NCBI RefSeq assembly: GCF_019977235.1
Contig: NZ_AP024646.1
Location: 620,001 to 684,000 of the forward strand
Direction: 5' to 3'
From: Arthrobacter sp. StoSoilB5
GTDB lineage: Bacteria; Actinomycetota; Actinomycetes; Actinomycetales; Micrococcaceae
Length of the DNA stretch: 64,000 nt
The notes beneath the pieces were generated by a model. The model was not told where the DNA came from. It was given only the letters and a program-made list of their open reading frames with translations, and did no database searches. Position 1 is the first letter of the stretch. Each line of letters opens with the position of its first letter. Of the stretch, positions 33,005 through 41,993 are shown piece by piece. The translations under genes and the position numbers were made by a program.

Positions 33005-34594
33005 CTATTTCTCCCAGGGCGCTTTGACTGGGAAGTACTTCTCCAGGAAGTCGGTCACGAGCTCCGCGCGTTCGTCCGCTTCAACCTCCGGGAAGCTGCC
33101 GTCGTTGAGGCAGAAGAGATCCATGTGCCGTTTGGCCAGCAGCTTTGGAAGGTAGTGGAGTCCAGACCACTGCGTTGTATCGACGTAGCGGACCTTGGCG
33201 TTGGTCTGGGTCACGGCCCTGCCGGTGAGCAGCGCGTAGTAGTGGTAGAACGAGTTGGTCACTGAGATGTTGTCCGCAGCGCGGAAGCGGCTGGCCGCCG
33301 TCTTGGAGAACTCGGCAGGGAATTCGTGCTCCATCTGGGCCACCACGCTCCGGCGCAGGGGAGCGGCCGTGTGTTCCAGGTGCCTGGTGGTGATCCGTCC
33401 GAAGCGTTCCCACAACAGCTTGCGGTTGACGCGCGCCGCGTTCTCGAAGCCACTGCGTTCGGCGTCGTTCTCTCCCAGCCCAATGCGGGTGTCAGCCTCG
33501 ATGAACTTGGTGATTCCGCCTGGCGTGAAGAACATGTCCGGGCCAACGGGCCGGCCGAAGAACATGTCGTCGTTGGAGTAGAGGAAGTGCTCGGACAGCC
33601 CCTCGATGTGGTGGAGCTGGCACTCAACGGCTTGGGAGTTGTGGGTGGGCAATACTGACGGATCGGCGAAGAACTCTTCGCTGCGTACGATCGTCACTGA
33701 TGGGTGGTCGGCCAACCATGCCGGGGTGGGGGAGTCGGTCGCAATGAAGATCCGGCGGATCCACGGGGCGAACATGTGGACCGAGCGCAGCGCGTATTTC
33801 AGCTCGTTGATCTGCCGGAAGCGTGCCTCATGGTCGTCGCCCTCGCCGAGGACAGCCCCAGCTTGCTGGGCGCGCCTCCGGGCGATGTATTCGGGGTCGC
33901 TGCCATCCACCCACGAGAAGACGATGTCGATGTCGAAGTCGATGTCGCTGGCGTGGTCCGCGAACATGTTCTCGATGGTTGGCCAGGTGAGGCCATGCCG
34001 TTGCACTGTTCCGCGCACAGCGTCCTGGCGCAGCATGGTGCGACGGGTCAGGGAATTCTCCACGGGGAGTTCAAGGTGGTCGCCTTCGAACCTCCACAGC
34101 TCGAGCTGGACACCAAGGGCAGGGCCGTACCAGAGCCCGCCGCCGAGCTCCACCCTGGGCCGGTACAGGCGGAAAATCCGTGCCTTCCGGTTGGCGGAGA
34201 GTTCACCGTCCGCCACCAAAACCGAGGTTTTCTTCTTGGCGTCGACAGTCATGGAGTAAAACGGCTCATTGCGGAAGGCAGCAACCAGGGCCTCGCGAAC
34301 GTCCCTGCGCGACTCCCAGTCGACGGCGATGACCGGCCTTTCGTCGTTCCCTCGCACCAGGATGAAGTCCACGCCGGCGGCATCCAAAGCCGCGCGGATG
34401 GCAAGGAGGTCCGCAACCATTGCCTGTTGGGGCGTGAGGTCTCCGTTGAGGAGGGCGTACCGCCCGCGGTGGCGGACGACGTCGGACCGGTGCTTCAGGT
34501 GGGCAACGACGGCAGGTGAGACCGCCTCGGCGATCGCATCTTCCTCTACGGTGGGGCTGCCGTGGTAAATCGGATCGACCTGTGCTTGAGTGAT
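33005..34594 (-). CDS. Stealth-family exopolysaccharide phosphotransferase
   Basis: 529 aa if read from codon ATC at 34594. Stealth proteins transfer sugar-phosphates in capsule/wall polysaccharide synthesis. Four conserved regions are visible: VRHRGRYALLNGDLTPQQA (CR1), DIDIVFSWVDGSDPEY (CR2), FLYSNDDMFFGRP (CR3) and a C-terminal WSGLHYLPKLLAKRHMDLFCLND (CR4). CR1 lies upstream of the first ATG (34420), and no ATG, GTG or TTG exists in frame between the HAD stop and that ATG. ATC 34594 has GGAG seven bases before it, exactly where a start is expected. Follows the HAD gene by 52 bases, likely one operon. Confidence 0.85.
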   Translation of the reverse strand: MTQAQVDPIYHGSPTVEEDAIAEAVSPAVVAHLKHRSDVVRHRGRYALLNGDLTPQQAMVADLLAIRAALDAAGVDFILVRGNDERPVIAVDWESRRDVREALVAAFRNEPFYSMTVDAKKKTSVLVADGELSANRKARIFRLYRPRVELGGGLWYGPALGVQLELWRFEGDHLELPVENSLTRRTMLRQDAVRGTVQRHGLTWPTIENMFADHASDIDFDIDIVFSWVDGSDPEYIARRRAQQAGAVLGEGDDHEARFRQINELKYALRSVHMFAPWIRRIFIATDSPTPAWLADHPSVTIVRSEEFFADPSVLPTHNSQAVECQLHHIEGLSEHFLYSNDDMFFGRPVGPDMFFTPGGITKFIEADTRIGLGENDAERSGFENAARVNRKLLWERFGRITTRHLEHTAAPLRRSVVAQMEHEFPAEFSKTAASRFRAADNISVTNSFYHYYALLTGRAVTQTNAKVRYVDTTQWSGLHYLPKLLAKRHMDLFCLNDGSFPEVEADERAELVTDFLEKYFPVKAPWEK

Positions 34595-34646
34595 GGCTTT
34601 TCTCCGTACTGTTCTGAGTCTTTTCTGGGGGGAAACGCAGGAATGC

Positions 34647-35567
34647 TTAGATGGCGAGGGCTTCGCGCCAGCTGCGCAGGAAGGCTCCGCCGGCGTCGTC
34701 GTGAATGACGTCGTCCGCCAGCTCGAGGTCGGCGGCGGTAAGAATGGTGTAGGGCTTCACCGGAACGCCGTCTGCGGGCCGGACGTCCACGTGCTTCACA
34801 TCGTGGTCGTTGTGGTGAAGCCAGTCTGCCATGGCGTAGTCCGTACGGGAATCACCCACGGTCCGCCAGGAGAGCGGCGTGATTCCCTGGGCAGCCAACA
34901 TTTCCACTGCCCGGCTGGCTCCAAGGTCCTTGCCCAACCGGACGGATTCGATGTCCGTGGAAATGATGGTGGGGTCCAGCCGGTAGTCCACGGTGTCATC
35001 GGACTCCGGTGCATGGTGGTCCAGGATCGCTGCGTTCAGGCCGTGGCGGCCCATGATGTCCAGGGCATCGGCGTCGAAGAGTTTTTGCTCGGCCAGATAA
35101 TCCTCGCTGGCCACCTCGAGGTGCTGCTCAACGGAGACCATGGCGCGCTTGGTCTCATCGAAGAACATGTGCGCGGAGTAATCCTCGGCCACGAGCCTGC
35201 GGATGTCATCCCCGTAGGCCTTGGGCACGGCGAGCTCGTGGTCCATGTGGATGGGTCCAGGGCCGGCGGCGGTGTAGCTGAACCAGACTGCGCCCTTTTC
35301 GCAGATGGCGTGGATGATGGTGTCGGCCGGCATTCCAGCAGCGATCATCGGCCCCATCACCTGCTCACTGATGAAGGCGTCCGAGCGGCCAGTGTTGAAG
35401 ATGACGGGGATGCCGGCAGAAGCCAAGGCCACGAGGTCTGCGATGATGTCCGGCTTGACGTCGCGCGTCACAGGGCTGGCGATGGGGCCGTCGACATCAA
35501 GCAGCAGCGCGAGGGCCGGAGCCAAGTGGGCAGCGGTCCGGTCAGTACCTTGGAGCGGTTGAGTCAT
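34647..35567 (-). CDS. HAD-superfamily hydrolase
   Basis: 306 aa. Haloacid-dehalogenase-type phosphatase: motif I LLLDVDGPIASP (catalytic Asp pair, about 23-25), motif II FNTGRSDAF, motif III KDLGASRAVEML and motif IV WRTVGDSRTDYAMAD, with a Cof-type cap. No signal peptide. Directly upstream of the Stealth gene, a pairing suggesting that it dephosphorylates a sugar-phosphate or intermediate of the same pathway (inference). Confidence 0.88.
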   Translation of the reverse strand: MTQPLQGTDRTAAHLAPALALLLDVDGPIASPVTRDVKPDIIADLVALASAGIPVIFNTGRSDAFISEQVMGPMIAAGMPADTIIHAICEKGAVWFSYTAAGPGPIHMDHELAVPKAYGDDIRRLVAEDYSAHMFFDETKRAMVSVEQHLEVASEDYLAEQKLFDADALDIMGRHGLNAAILDHHAPESDDTVDYRLDPTIISTDIESVRLGKDLGASRAVEMLAAQGITPLSWRTVGDSRTDYAMADWLHHNDHDVKHVDVRPADGVPVKPYTILTAADLELADDVIHDDAGGAFLRSWREALAI

Positions 35568-35703
35568 GCCCCTATTCTGTCAGTCTCCGAGGTGTGCATC
35601 ACAGCTATGACGCCTGACGTCGGATAGTCACCATTTGGCCACAACCTGCGTGTGCCGGGGGTCACAAGTTCCGTTAGCGCAGCAACTTCCATAGGCTTGC
35701 AGG

Positions 35704-36003
35704 GTGATCTTCAAAGCTGTGGGCGAGGGACGCCCGTACCCTGACCATGGATACTCCGCGCCGCGTGACTGGGCCGCCCTTCCGCCGCGACCCGTTCGCC
35801 TCGATGAACTCGTCACCACCAAGCGCACCCTGGACCTGGAGGCTTTGTTGGCTGAGGATTCAACGTTTTTTGGGGATTTGTTTCCGCACGTGGTCCAGTA
35901 CCAGGGCGTCTTGTACCTCGAAGACGGGCTCCACCGGGCGGTCCGCACCGCGCTCCACCAGCGGACGGCCATCCACGCACGCGTGCTGGTGATCGATGGC
36001 TAG
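35704..36003 (+). CDS. Conserved actinobacterial protein (99 aa), sometimes labelled VapB-like
   Basis: Sequence MIFKAVGEGRPYPDHGYSA, then RPVRLDELVTTKRTLDLEALLAEDSTFFGDLFPHVVQYQGVLYLEDGLHRAVRTALHQRTAIHARVLVID. Such proteins are found next to LytR_C proteins in many actinobacteria. The pattern of regulator-like helices with ExGLHR and a C-terminal strand resembles ParB-like nuclease folds more than antitoxins; I would not call it an antitoxin, as no toxin gene is adjacent. The start of the next gene overlaps its stop by eight bases, so the two are translationally coupled. Confidence 0.75.
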   Translation: MIFKAVGEGRPYPDHGYSAPRDWAALPPRPVRLDELVTTKRTLDLEALLAEDSTFFGDLFPHVVQYQGVLYLEDGLHRAVRTALHQRTAIHARVLVIDG

Positions 36004-36670
36004 GCAGAGCAAGCGTCCCAAAGATGTGACGCAGTTGCACGGGCACCATGTGGTGACCGGACCTGAGCTTCGCGCTACGTTCGCCGAGGACGCCCGCGCG
36101 CAGCGTGGCCGCTTCCGGCGCCGCGTCTTCCACGCGATCGTCCTGGTCCTGTTGGTGGGGGTCATTGCCGCCGGAGCCGTGGGCGCCTGGGCGATCATGA
36201 ACGGCGTCATCAGGATTCCGACAGCGATCGCCAGCAAAGCACCCACCAGTCTCTGCCCCACCACCACGTTCGACTACATACCGAACGAAACCGTGAACAT
36301 CAACGTCTTCAATGCCACGTCCCGTGCAGGGCTGGCAACTACTGTTGCGGAGGAGTTCAAGGCACGGGGGTACAAAGTGCTATCCATAGACAACAGTGAT
36401 ACTGCCTACTCGGGGATCGGCGTGGTGGTCTCTGGAGTCAAAGGCCAAGCAGCTGCGTTCAACGTCCAGCGGAATTTGGCCGGAACGGACTATTTCCAGG
36501 ACAACCGCGAGGACGAATCAGTGGATGTCGTCCTCACCCGGGGGTACCAGGGCTTGGTGGAAACGCAACTCGTGGACCAGACACCGGGCAAGCTCAGCTG
36601 TCCGCGCGAGGACCTGAGGATCGCGGATAACTCCAGGTGGCCCATCATCCCCACCAAGCCCGCGCAGTAG
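35996..36670 (+). CDS. LytR_C-domain membrane protein
   Basis: 224 aa. Short basic cytoplasmic part (KRPKDVTQLHGHHVVTGPEL), one membrane helix (AIVLVLLVGVIAAGAVGAWAIM) and an outside domain of the LytR C-terminal family (VNINVFNATSRAGLATTVAEEFKARGYKV...VVVSGVKGQAAAFNVQRNL). This module is found alone or fused to LCP ligases attaching wall polymers; the standalone protein's role is unknown. ATG 35996 lies within ATGGCTAG, overlapping the preceding stop. Confidence 0.85.
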   Translation: MARQSKRPKDVTQLHGHHVVTGPELRATFAEDARAQRGRFRRRVFHAIVLVLLVGVIAAGAVGAWAIMNGVIRIPTAIASKAPTSLCPTTTFDYIPNETVNINVFNATSRAGLATTVAEEFKARGYKVLSIDNSDTAYSGIGVVVSGVKGQAAAFNVQRNLAGTDYFQDNREDESVDVVLTRGYQGLVETQLVDQTPGKLSCPREDLRIADNSRWPIIPTKPAQ

Positions 36671-36705
36671 ATGAGTCCGGCCCTGGTTGTTAGTAGGCCC
36701 GGTAG

Positions 36706-37377
36706 TTAGCGCGTCAGTGCATCCAGGCGGACGGGCTTGCCCGCTTCATCGAACTTCGCTCCAGCGCCCAGTTGGATGAAGCGCACCGTTTGCGCCGTCT
36801 GGGGTTCGACGTCGGAGGCTGGGGCAGGCGGGGGAGTCTCGCCGTCGGGCGTTCGGTTGCGTCGTGCGGCGCTGGCGGACAGCGTGCCGTGAATGAGCCG
36901 CGCCATTTGGGCGACGTCGGTTTCCGGGAGGTAGCCCTGCTGGACGCCATCCGTGAGGATGTCCTGGAGGAGGACGTTGAGCTCGCCCACATGGTCTGCA
37001 AGTTTCGCGAACGATGCGGGGGAAAGGACGGCGGCCATCGCTGGTCCCGGCGGCAGGTGGCGGCGGCTGAGGTCCTCCACCTGGGCGCGCACGTAGAGGG
37101 CCAGTCTGTCCACTGGGTTTTCAAGGGCTGCCAGCGAATCGCGAAGGTCCACGATGAAGCGCTCCGTTTCGTCCAGCGCGTACGCGATGAGCAGCTGCTC
37201 CATGTCGGCGTAGTAGTTGTAGACGGCGGTGCGGCCAACGCCTGCGTGGCGTGCGACGTCGGTCATAGTGAGGCCGGGCAGGCCGTGGGTAAAGAGGAGT
37301 TCGCCGAAGGCAGTCAGGATACGGCGTTGGGTCTCGGCGCGTTGGGCAGCGTTCGTGGCGGCCGTGATCCTGGGCAT
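36706..37377 (-). CDS. TetR-family transcriptional regulator
   Basis: 223 aa. N-terminal DNA-binding domain RAETQRRILTAFGELLFTHGLPGLTMTDVARHAGVGRTAVYNYYADMEQLLIAY (about 13-66). The C-terminal domain has a Pro/Thr-rich stretch (RTPDGETPPPAPASDVEPQ) before a final helix, unusual for the fold. A GTGATGTGTCAC inverted repeat lies 15 bases upstream (37392-37403) and may be its operator. No obvious target gene: the flanks are LytR_C (tail to tail) and a LacI regulator. Confidence 0.87.
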   Translation of the reverse strand: MPRITAATNAAQRAETQRRILTAFGELLFTHGLPGLTMTDVARHAGVGRTAVYNYYADMEQLLIAYALDETERFIVDLRDSLAALENPVDRLALYVRAQVEDLSRRHLPPGPAMAAVLSPASFAKLADHVGELNVLLQDILTDGVQQGYLPETDVAQMARLIHGTLSASAARRNRTPDGETPPPAPASDVEPQTAQTVRFIQLGAGAKFDEAGKPVRLDALTR

Positions 37378-37536
37378 ATAGACACTTTACAGTGATGTGT
37401 CACCAAGTCCTGCCAGTTTGTGTGCGCGTCATAACCTCTGGAGGCCTTCCCGTGGGCGCGGAGCCTACGCAAACTCGCGTAACATCGTGGGAACCGGACA
37501 CCAATTTCACCCGGGCACTAGTTCAAAGGGGGACTG

Positions 37537-38535
37537 TTGCGGGCAACGGTCAAGGATGTGGCGCGTCGCGCGGGAGTGTCGCCGAAAACCGTCTCGAACG
37601 TCATGAACGGAATCGTGCCAGTAAGCGCTCCAACACGGCTCAGGGTTGAGCAGGCAATGCAGGAGCTCGACTACGTGCCCAATCTTTCCGCGCGCGGACT
37701 ACGCAACGGCCGTTCCGGCGTGATCGCTTTGGCGCTGCCGGACCTGGCGACCCCCTTCTCTGCTGAAATAGCCCAGAACATTGTCGAAGTGGCCCACGAG
37801 CAGGGCTGGAGCGTCCAGATCGAGGAAACAGGTTCCGATCCACAGCGCGAGCATGAGCTGATGACCCGTGCGCGCTCCAACCTCATCGACGGCCTGATTC
37901 TTAACCCTGTGGTGCTGGATGAAAGTGCCGTGAAGGTTGGGGTGGCTTTGCCCCCGGTGGTCCTGTTGGGTGAGGTGACGCAGGAGCTTGCAGACAGGGT
38001 TTACGTGGACAGTTTCGCGGCGGCACGCGATATGACCTTGGCCCTGGCCAAGCCCGGACGCCGGCGCATCGCCGTGCTGGGCGTCAACCGGGGGAGGCAG
38101 TCGGCTACGGCGATCCAGCGGACCCAGGGTTATGAGGCAGCGCTTGGGGAGTTGGGGATCCCGCTGGATGAATCCTTGTTGATCTCCTGCGATCAATGGA
38201 CTCCTGGCTCCGCCGCCGAGTCCCTGATGCATTACCTGGATTCCAACCCGCTGCCTGAGGCGTTGTTTTGCTTCACGGATTCCCTGGCCATTGGTGCCCT
38301 CAATGCACTGTGGAAGAAGGGTGTCCGTGTCCCTGATGAGATCGCGGTGGCCGGCTTCGACGACGTCATGGATGGGCGCTACGCGGTCCCCTCCCTGACC
38401 ACAGTGTCTTTCGATAAACGAACCATCGCCACCGAAGCGTTGCGCCTCCTCACTGAGCGCATGGCGGACAGGGGCCAGGGACAGCGCGTTGTCACCGTGG
38501 ACTACAGCATTGTGGAGCGGGGCAGCAGCCGCTGA
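37537..38535 (+). CDS. LacI-family repressor of the arabinoside locus
   Basis: 332 aa. Helix-turn-helix and hinge at the N-terminus: ATVKDVARRAGVSPKTVSNVMNG ... VEQAMQELDYVPNLSARGLRNGRSG, followed by the periplasmic-binding-like core with LALPDLATPFSAEIAQNIV and FDDVMDGRYAVPSLTTV. TTG 37537 is the start (GGGGGA upstream). It is the first gene of the same-strand run repressor, ABC transporter, arabinofuranosidase, and two operator-like sites stand between it and the transporter. Confidence 0.9.
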   Translation: MRATVKDVARRAGVSPKTVSNVMNGIVPVSAPTRLRVEQAMQELDYVPNLSARGLRNGRSGVIALALPDLATPFSAEIAQNIVEVAHEQGWSVQIEETGSDPQREHELMTRARSNLIDGLILNPVVLDESAVKVGVALPPVVLLGEVTQELADRVYVDSFAAARDMTLALAKPGRRRIAVLGVNRGRQSATAIQRTQGYEAALGELGIPLDESLLISCDQWTPGSAAESLMHYLDSNPLPEALFCFTDSLAIGALNALWKKGVRVPDEIAVAGFDDVMDGRYAVPSLTTVSFDKRTIATEALRLLTERMADRGQGQRVVTVDYSIVERGSSR

Positions 38536-38557
38536 AGCGGTCTTTCACATTAAACTG

Positions 38558-38603
38558 TGTGCGCTAACAATTTTCTCTTGCCTCCACTATTACAACGATG
38601 TAA
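38558..38603. promoter_or_regulatory. Two LacI-type operator candidates before the ABC operon
   Basis: TGTGCGCTAACA (38558-38569), matching the palindrome TGTnnGCnnACA, and TTACAACGATGTAA (38590-38603), with perfect outer arms TTACA/TGTAA. Both are 115-160 bases before the substrate-binding protein start at 38718. They are expected sites for the LacI repressor encoded just upstream. Confidence 0.55.
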
Positions 38604-38717
38604 TGTGAGAGCCGCGTCACCCCCGGGCCACCCTTTACCTGGACGTGGAGACGCATCGGAGCCGGACTTGCACAGCAGTTGTGTCCTATTCAGCGGACCC
38701 TTCCAAAGGAGTGACGG

Positions 38718-40052
38718 GTGAAGCAGTTTGAATCTTTGACCGGGAAACAGTTGTCCCGGAGACAGTTATTGACGGGATCGGCCCTCCTCGGAGGCGGGCT
38801 CCTCGCCACGGGCCTCACAGGCTGTGGAGGTGCGGCCCAAGCCACCACGGTTCAGGACATCGATTTCTGGCACCTCTTGTCCGGCGGTGACGGGATCAAG
38901 ATGCAGGCCATGATCAACAGCGCCAACCAGGCCAACCCTGGTTTCAAGGTGCACCCCACGGTGCTCGCATGGGGTCCGCCGTACTACACCAAGCTCGCCA
39001 TGGCCTCGGCCGGCGGCCGGCCGCCCGAGGTCGCCATCATGCACGCCAGCAGGGTTCCGGGGTACGCGCCGGGAGGACTCATCGAGCCTTGGGACCTGGA
39101 CCTCCTCGCCGAAAACGGCGTGACGGCAGAGAACTTCGCCCCGCGGATCTGGGAGAAGAGCCAGCAGAACGGCAAGATCTTCTCCATAGCGCTGGACTCG
39201 CATCCATTCGTCATGTTCTACAACACGGACGTCGCCGGCAAGGCGGGGATGCTTGAAAGCAACGGCCAACTCCAGGAGGTCAGTTCCCCCGACGAGTTCA
39301 AGGCCATGGCCCTGGAAATGCAGAAAGTCACCAAGGCCCATGGCCTCTCGTTCGGATACCTCGGCCTGGGATCACAGATGTGGCGGCTGTTCTACACGCT
39401 CTACAAGCAGCACGGGGCTGAGATCGTCCTGACCCCAGGCCAGCCGATGAAGGCCGACCGGGACGCTGCCATCGAGTCGTTGGAGTTCATGGCATCGCTC
39501 TTCGATGACACCATCGCGGCCAAGAGCGGCGACATCAACACCGGCATCGCCGAGTTTGTCCGCGGCGATTCCGGGATGCTCTTCAGCGGCGTTTGGGAGC
39601 TTCCCACCATGAAGAAAGCAAAGTTGCCGGTTGACGCGGCCACCATCCCAACGCTCTTCGGAACACCGGCTTCATATGCGGATTCGCATTCATTCGTCCT
39701 TCCACGGCAGCTCACCGTTGACGAAGAGAAACGGAAGGATGTCTACAAGTTCGTCAGCGACGTCCTGAAAGGCTCGCTGTCCTGGGCGGAAGCCGGCCAC
39801 ATCCCCGCGTTCCAGGCCGTGGTTCAATCCCAGGCATACCGTGACCTCACGCCGCAGATCCACTACGCCAATGCGGCAGACATCATCGCTTACGATCCCG
39901 AAGCCTGGTTCAGCGGCTCCGGCTCGGATTGGCAGACCTACTTCGCCGAGCACATCCAAAACGTGCTGCTGGGGCGGGACAAGGCCGCCGCAGGGTGGGA
40001 TGGCTTCGCGGCCCGCACCAACAACCTTCTATCCCGGCCGAACCCGGTCTGA
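38718..40052 (+). CDS. ABC sugar-binding lipoprotein (AraN-like)
   Basis: 444 aa. Twin-arginine-type signal with lipobox: SRRQLLTGSALLGGGLLATGLTGC. The mature protein is an extracellular carbohydrate-binding protein of the MalE/AraN group (DIDFWHLLSGGDGIKMQAMINSANQANP; WGPPYYTKLAMASAGGRPPEVAIMHASR; GIAEFVRGDSGMLFSGVWELP). GTG 38718 has AGGAG nine bases before. The gene heads the transporter-abfA unit, so arabinose-containing oligosaccharides are the likely ligand (inference from context). No ATPase gene is present; a shared MsmK-type ATPase elsewhere is probable. Confidence 0.9.
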   Translation: MKQFESLTGKQLSRRQLLTGSALLGGGLLATGLTGCGGAAQATTVQDIDFWHLLSGGDGIKMQAMINSANQANPGFKVHPTVLAWGPPYYTKLAMASAGGRPPEVAIMHASRVPGYAPGGLIEPWDLDLLAENGVTAENFAPRIWEKSQQNGKIFSIALDSHPFVMFYNTDVAGKAGMLESNGQLQEVSSPDEFKAMALEMQKVTKAHGLSFGYLGLGSQMWRLFYTLYKQHGAEIVLTPGQPMKADRDAAIESLEFMASLFDDTIAAKSGDINTGIAEFVRGDSGMLFSGVWELPTMKKAKLPVDAATIPTLFGTPASYADSHSFVLPRQLTVDEEKRKDVYKFVSDVLKGSLSWAEAGHIPAFQAVVQSQAYRDLTPQIHYANAADIIAYDPEAWFSGSGSDWQTYFAEHIQNVLLGRDKAAAGWDGFAARTNNLLSRPNPV

Positions 40053-40087
40053 CCGGCACAGCGCACCGAGCGACAAAGGAGTCCTTC

Positions 40088-41035
40088 ATGAGTTCCTCTA
40101 CTATGTCCCGGCGGACCAACCAGCCCCGGACAACACCAAAACCAGGCGCCAAAGCCGGGCCATCGCTGCGAAGCAGCAGCGCCAACCTGAGCGGCTGGGG
40201 ATTCGCGGCCCCGTTCCTGGTGTTCTTCCTCGTTTTCCTCATTTGGCCCCTCATCTCGGGCTTCTATATGAGCCTCACAGGCAAATCCCTGACGGGCGCC
40301 AACGAGAGCATCATTGGTTTTGCCAACTACGCCGAGGCTTTTGCCGACGCGGGGATGTGGCGTTCCCTTGGCAACACCCTGTACTTCACGGTGATCAGTA
40401 CGGTTCCGCTGGTGCTGGTTGCACTGGTGATGGCGGCACTGCTCAACATCGGGCTTCCCGCACAGTGGCTATGGCGGCTTTCCTATTTTGCGCCCTTCCT
40501 CTTGGCCTCCACGGTGGTCTCCCTCTTCTTCACCTGGATGTACAACCCGCAGTTGGGCCTGATCAACGACTTCCTGTCCAAGTTGGGCCTGCCAAAGGTT
40601 GCCTGGCTGAATGATCCGAATGTGGCCATGTGGGCGATCGTTATCGCGACCCTCTGGTGGACCGTGGGCTTCAATTTCCTCCTGTACCTGGCAGCTATGC
40701 AGAACATCCCTGCGCAGCACTACGAGGCCGCGTCGCTGGATGGCGCCGGAGCCTGGCGCCAGTTCTTCTCCATCACGCTCCCGCAGCTGACGCCCACCAC
40801 AGTAATGATCGTGCTGCTCCAGATCCTGGCCTCCTTGAAGATCTTTGACCAGGTGTACCAAATGACCGCGGGCGGCCCTGGCGGATCCACCCGGCCCGTG
40901 GTGCAGTACATCTTCGAAACCGGATTCACCGGCTACCGGCTGGGGTATTCCGCAGCCATCTCCTACATCTTCTTCGGACTGATCGTGCTGGTTTCCATCA
41001 TGCAGTTCGTCATCACCCGCCGCAGGAGTGCATAA
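40088..41035 (+). CDS. ABC sugar permease 1 (AraP-like)
   Basis: 315 aa. ATG 40088 follows AAAGGAG. A Pro/Arg/Lys-rich cytoplasmic head is followed by six helices (FAAPFLVFFLVFLIWPLISGFYMSL first) and the EAA loop EAASLDGAGAWRQFFSITLPQLTPTTVMIVLL. Family of MalF/LacF/AraP. 35 bases after the binding-protein stop and three before the next permease: one operon. Confidence 0.93.
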   Translation: MSSSTMSRRTNQPRTTPKPGAKAGPSLRSSSANLSGWGFAAPFLVFFLVFLIWPLISGFYMSLTGKSLTGANESIIGFANYAEAFADAGMWRSLGNTLYFTVISTVPLVLVALVMAALLNIGLPAQWLWRLSYFAPFLLASTVVSLFFTWMYNPQLGLINDFLSKLGLPKVAWLNDPNVAMWAIVIATLWWTVGFNFLLYLAAMQNIPAQHYEAASLDGAGAWRQFFSITLPQLTPTTVMIVLLQILASLKIFDQVYQMTAGGPGGSTRPVVQYIFETGFTGYRLGYSAAISYIFFGLIVLVSIMQFVITRRRSA

Positions 41036-41037
41036 CC

Positions 41038-41940
41038 ATGGCAACCACCACCCTCACCCGTCCCACGCCGGGCGCCGCGCCTGCCACTGCCCAGAAGATG
41101 CGCCAACCACGGAAGAAACTGACCGTCGGCAGGATCGCAGCAATCGTCGTCGCTGCCTTTATCGCTGTTCTGTGGCTCATTCCATTCGCCTGGGCTACGG
41201 TCACCGCTTTCAAGACCGAGACGGATGCGTCGGCTGCCAAGATCAGCTGGGTGCCGCCGTCGGGCTTTACGGTGGAGGCCTTCGCCAAAGTGTTCCAGGA
41301 CGGCAACATCCCGCTCTGGACGTGGAACTCCCTGTACACCTCGGCAGCCATTACGGCGATCACGTTGGTGATATCCGCACTGGTGGCCTACGCGCTCTCA
41401 AGGATCGACTTCAAGGGTAAGAAGGTGCTGATGACGGTGATCATCGCGTCCATCATCATCCCGCCACCCGTGCTGATCATTCCGCTGTTCTACCAAATGC
41501 TGGCGCTGCAGATGATCGATACCTCGTGGGCAATCATCCTCCCGCAGGTCATCCACCCCGCCATGGTGTTCGTCCTGAAGAAGTTCTTCGACCAGATCCC
41601 GCGTGAACTTGAGGAGGCGGCCGTCATGGACGGTGCCAGCCGGTTGCGGATCTTCATGCAGATCATCCTGCCGTTGTCCCGGCCGATTCTGGCCGCCGTC
41701 GCGATCTTCGTGTTCATCGGCGCGTGGAACAACTTCCTGTGGCCGTTCATCTCCACCAATGACGGCAGCCTGCTGACGCTCCCGGTGGGCCTGCAAACCA
41801 TCAAGAGTGCCTACGGCGTCCAGTACGCGCAGAACATGGCGTCGGCCCTGCTTGCGGCTTTGCCGCTCATCCTCGTCTTCCTGTTCTTCCAGCGCCAGAT
41901 CATCAAGGGCGTCGCGACGACGGGTCTCGCCGGAACCTGA
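41038..41940 (+). CDS. ABC sugar permease 2 (AraQ-like)
   Basis: 300 aa, six helices; IAAIVVAAFIAVLWLIPFAWATVTAFKTE begins the domain and EEAAVMDGASRLRIFMQIILPLSRPILAAVAI is the EAA loop. MalG/AraQ type. It forms a heterodimer with the preceding permease. It starts two bases after that gene's stop and is followed, 53 bases later, by abfA. Confidence 0.93.
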   Translation: MATTTLTRPTPGAAPATAQKMRQPRKKLTVGRIAAIVVAAFIAVLWLIPFAWATVTAFKTETDASAAKISWVPPSGFTVEAFAKVFQDGNIPLWTWNSLYTSAAITAITLVISALVAYALSRIDFKGKKVLMTVIIASIIIPPPVLIIPLFYQMLALQMIDTSWAIILPQVIHPAMVFVLKKFFDQIPRELEEAAVMDGASRLRIFMQIILPLSRPILAAVAIFVFIGAWNNFLWPFISTNDGSLLTLPVGLQTIKSAYGVQYAQNMASALLAALPLILVFLFFQRQIIKGVATTGLAGT

Positions 41941-41993
41941 TCCGGCACCTTCCGAACCAACCACCCAGACTCGAACCACAACCAAGGAGATAC

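Noticed and set aside
35704..36003. Toxin-antitoxin system with the 99-aa protein as antitoxin
   Set aside because: The adjacent coupled gene is a LytR_C membrane protein and no PIN or RelE-like toxin is near.
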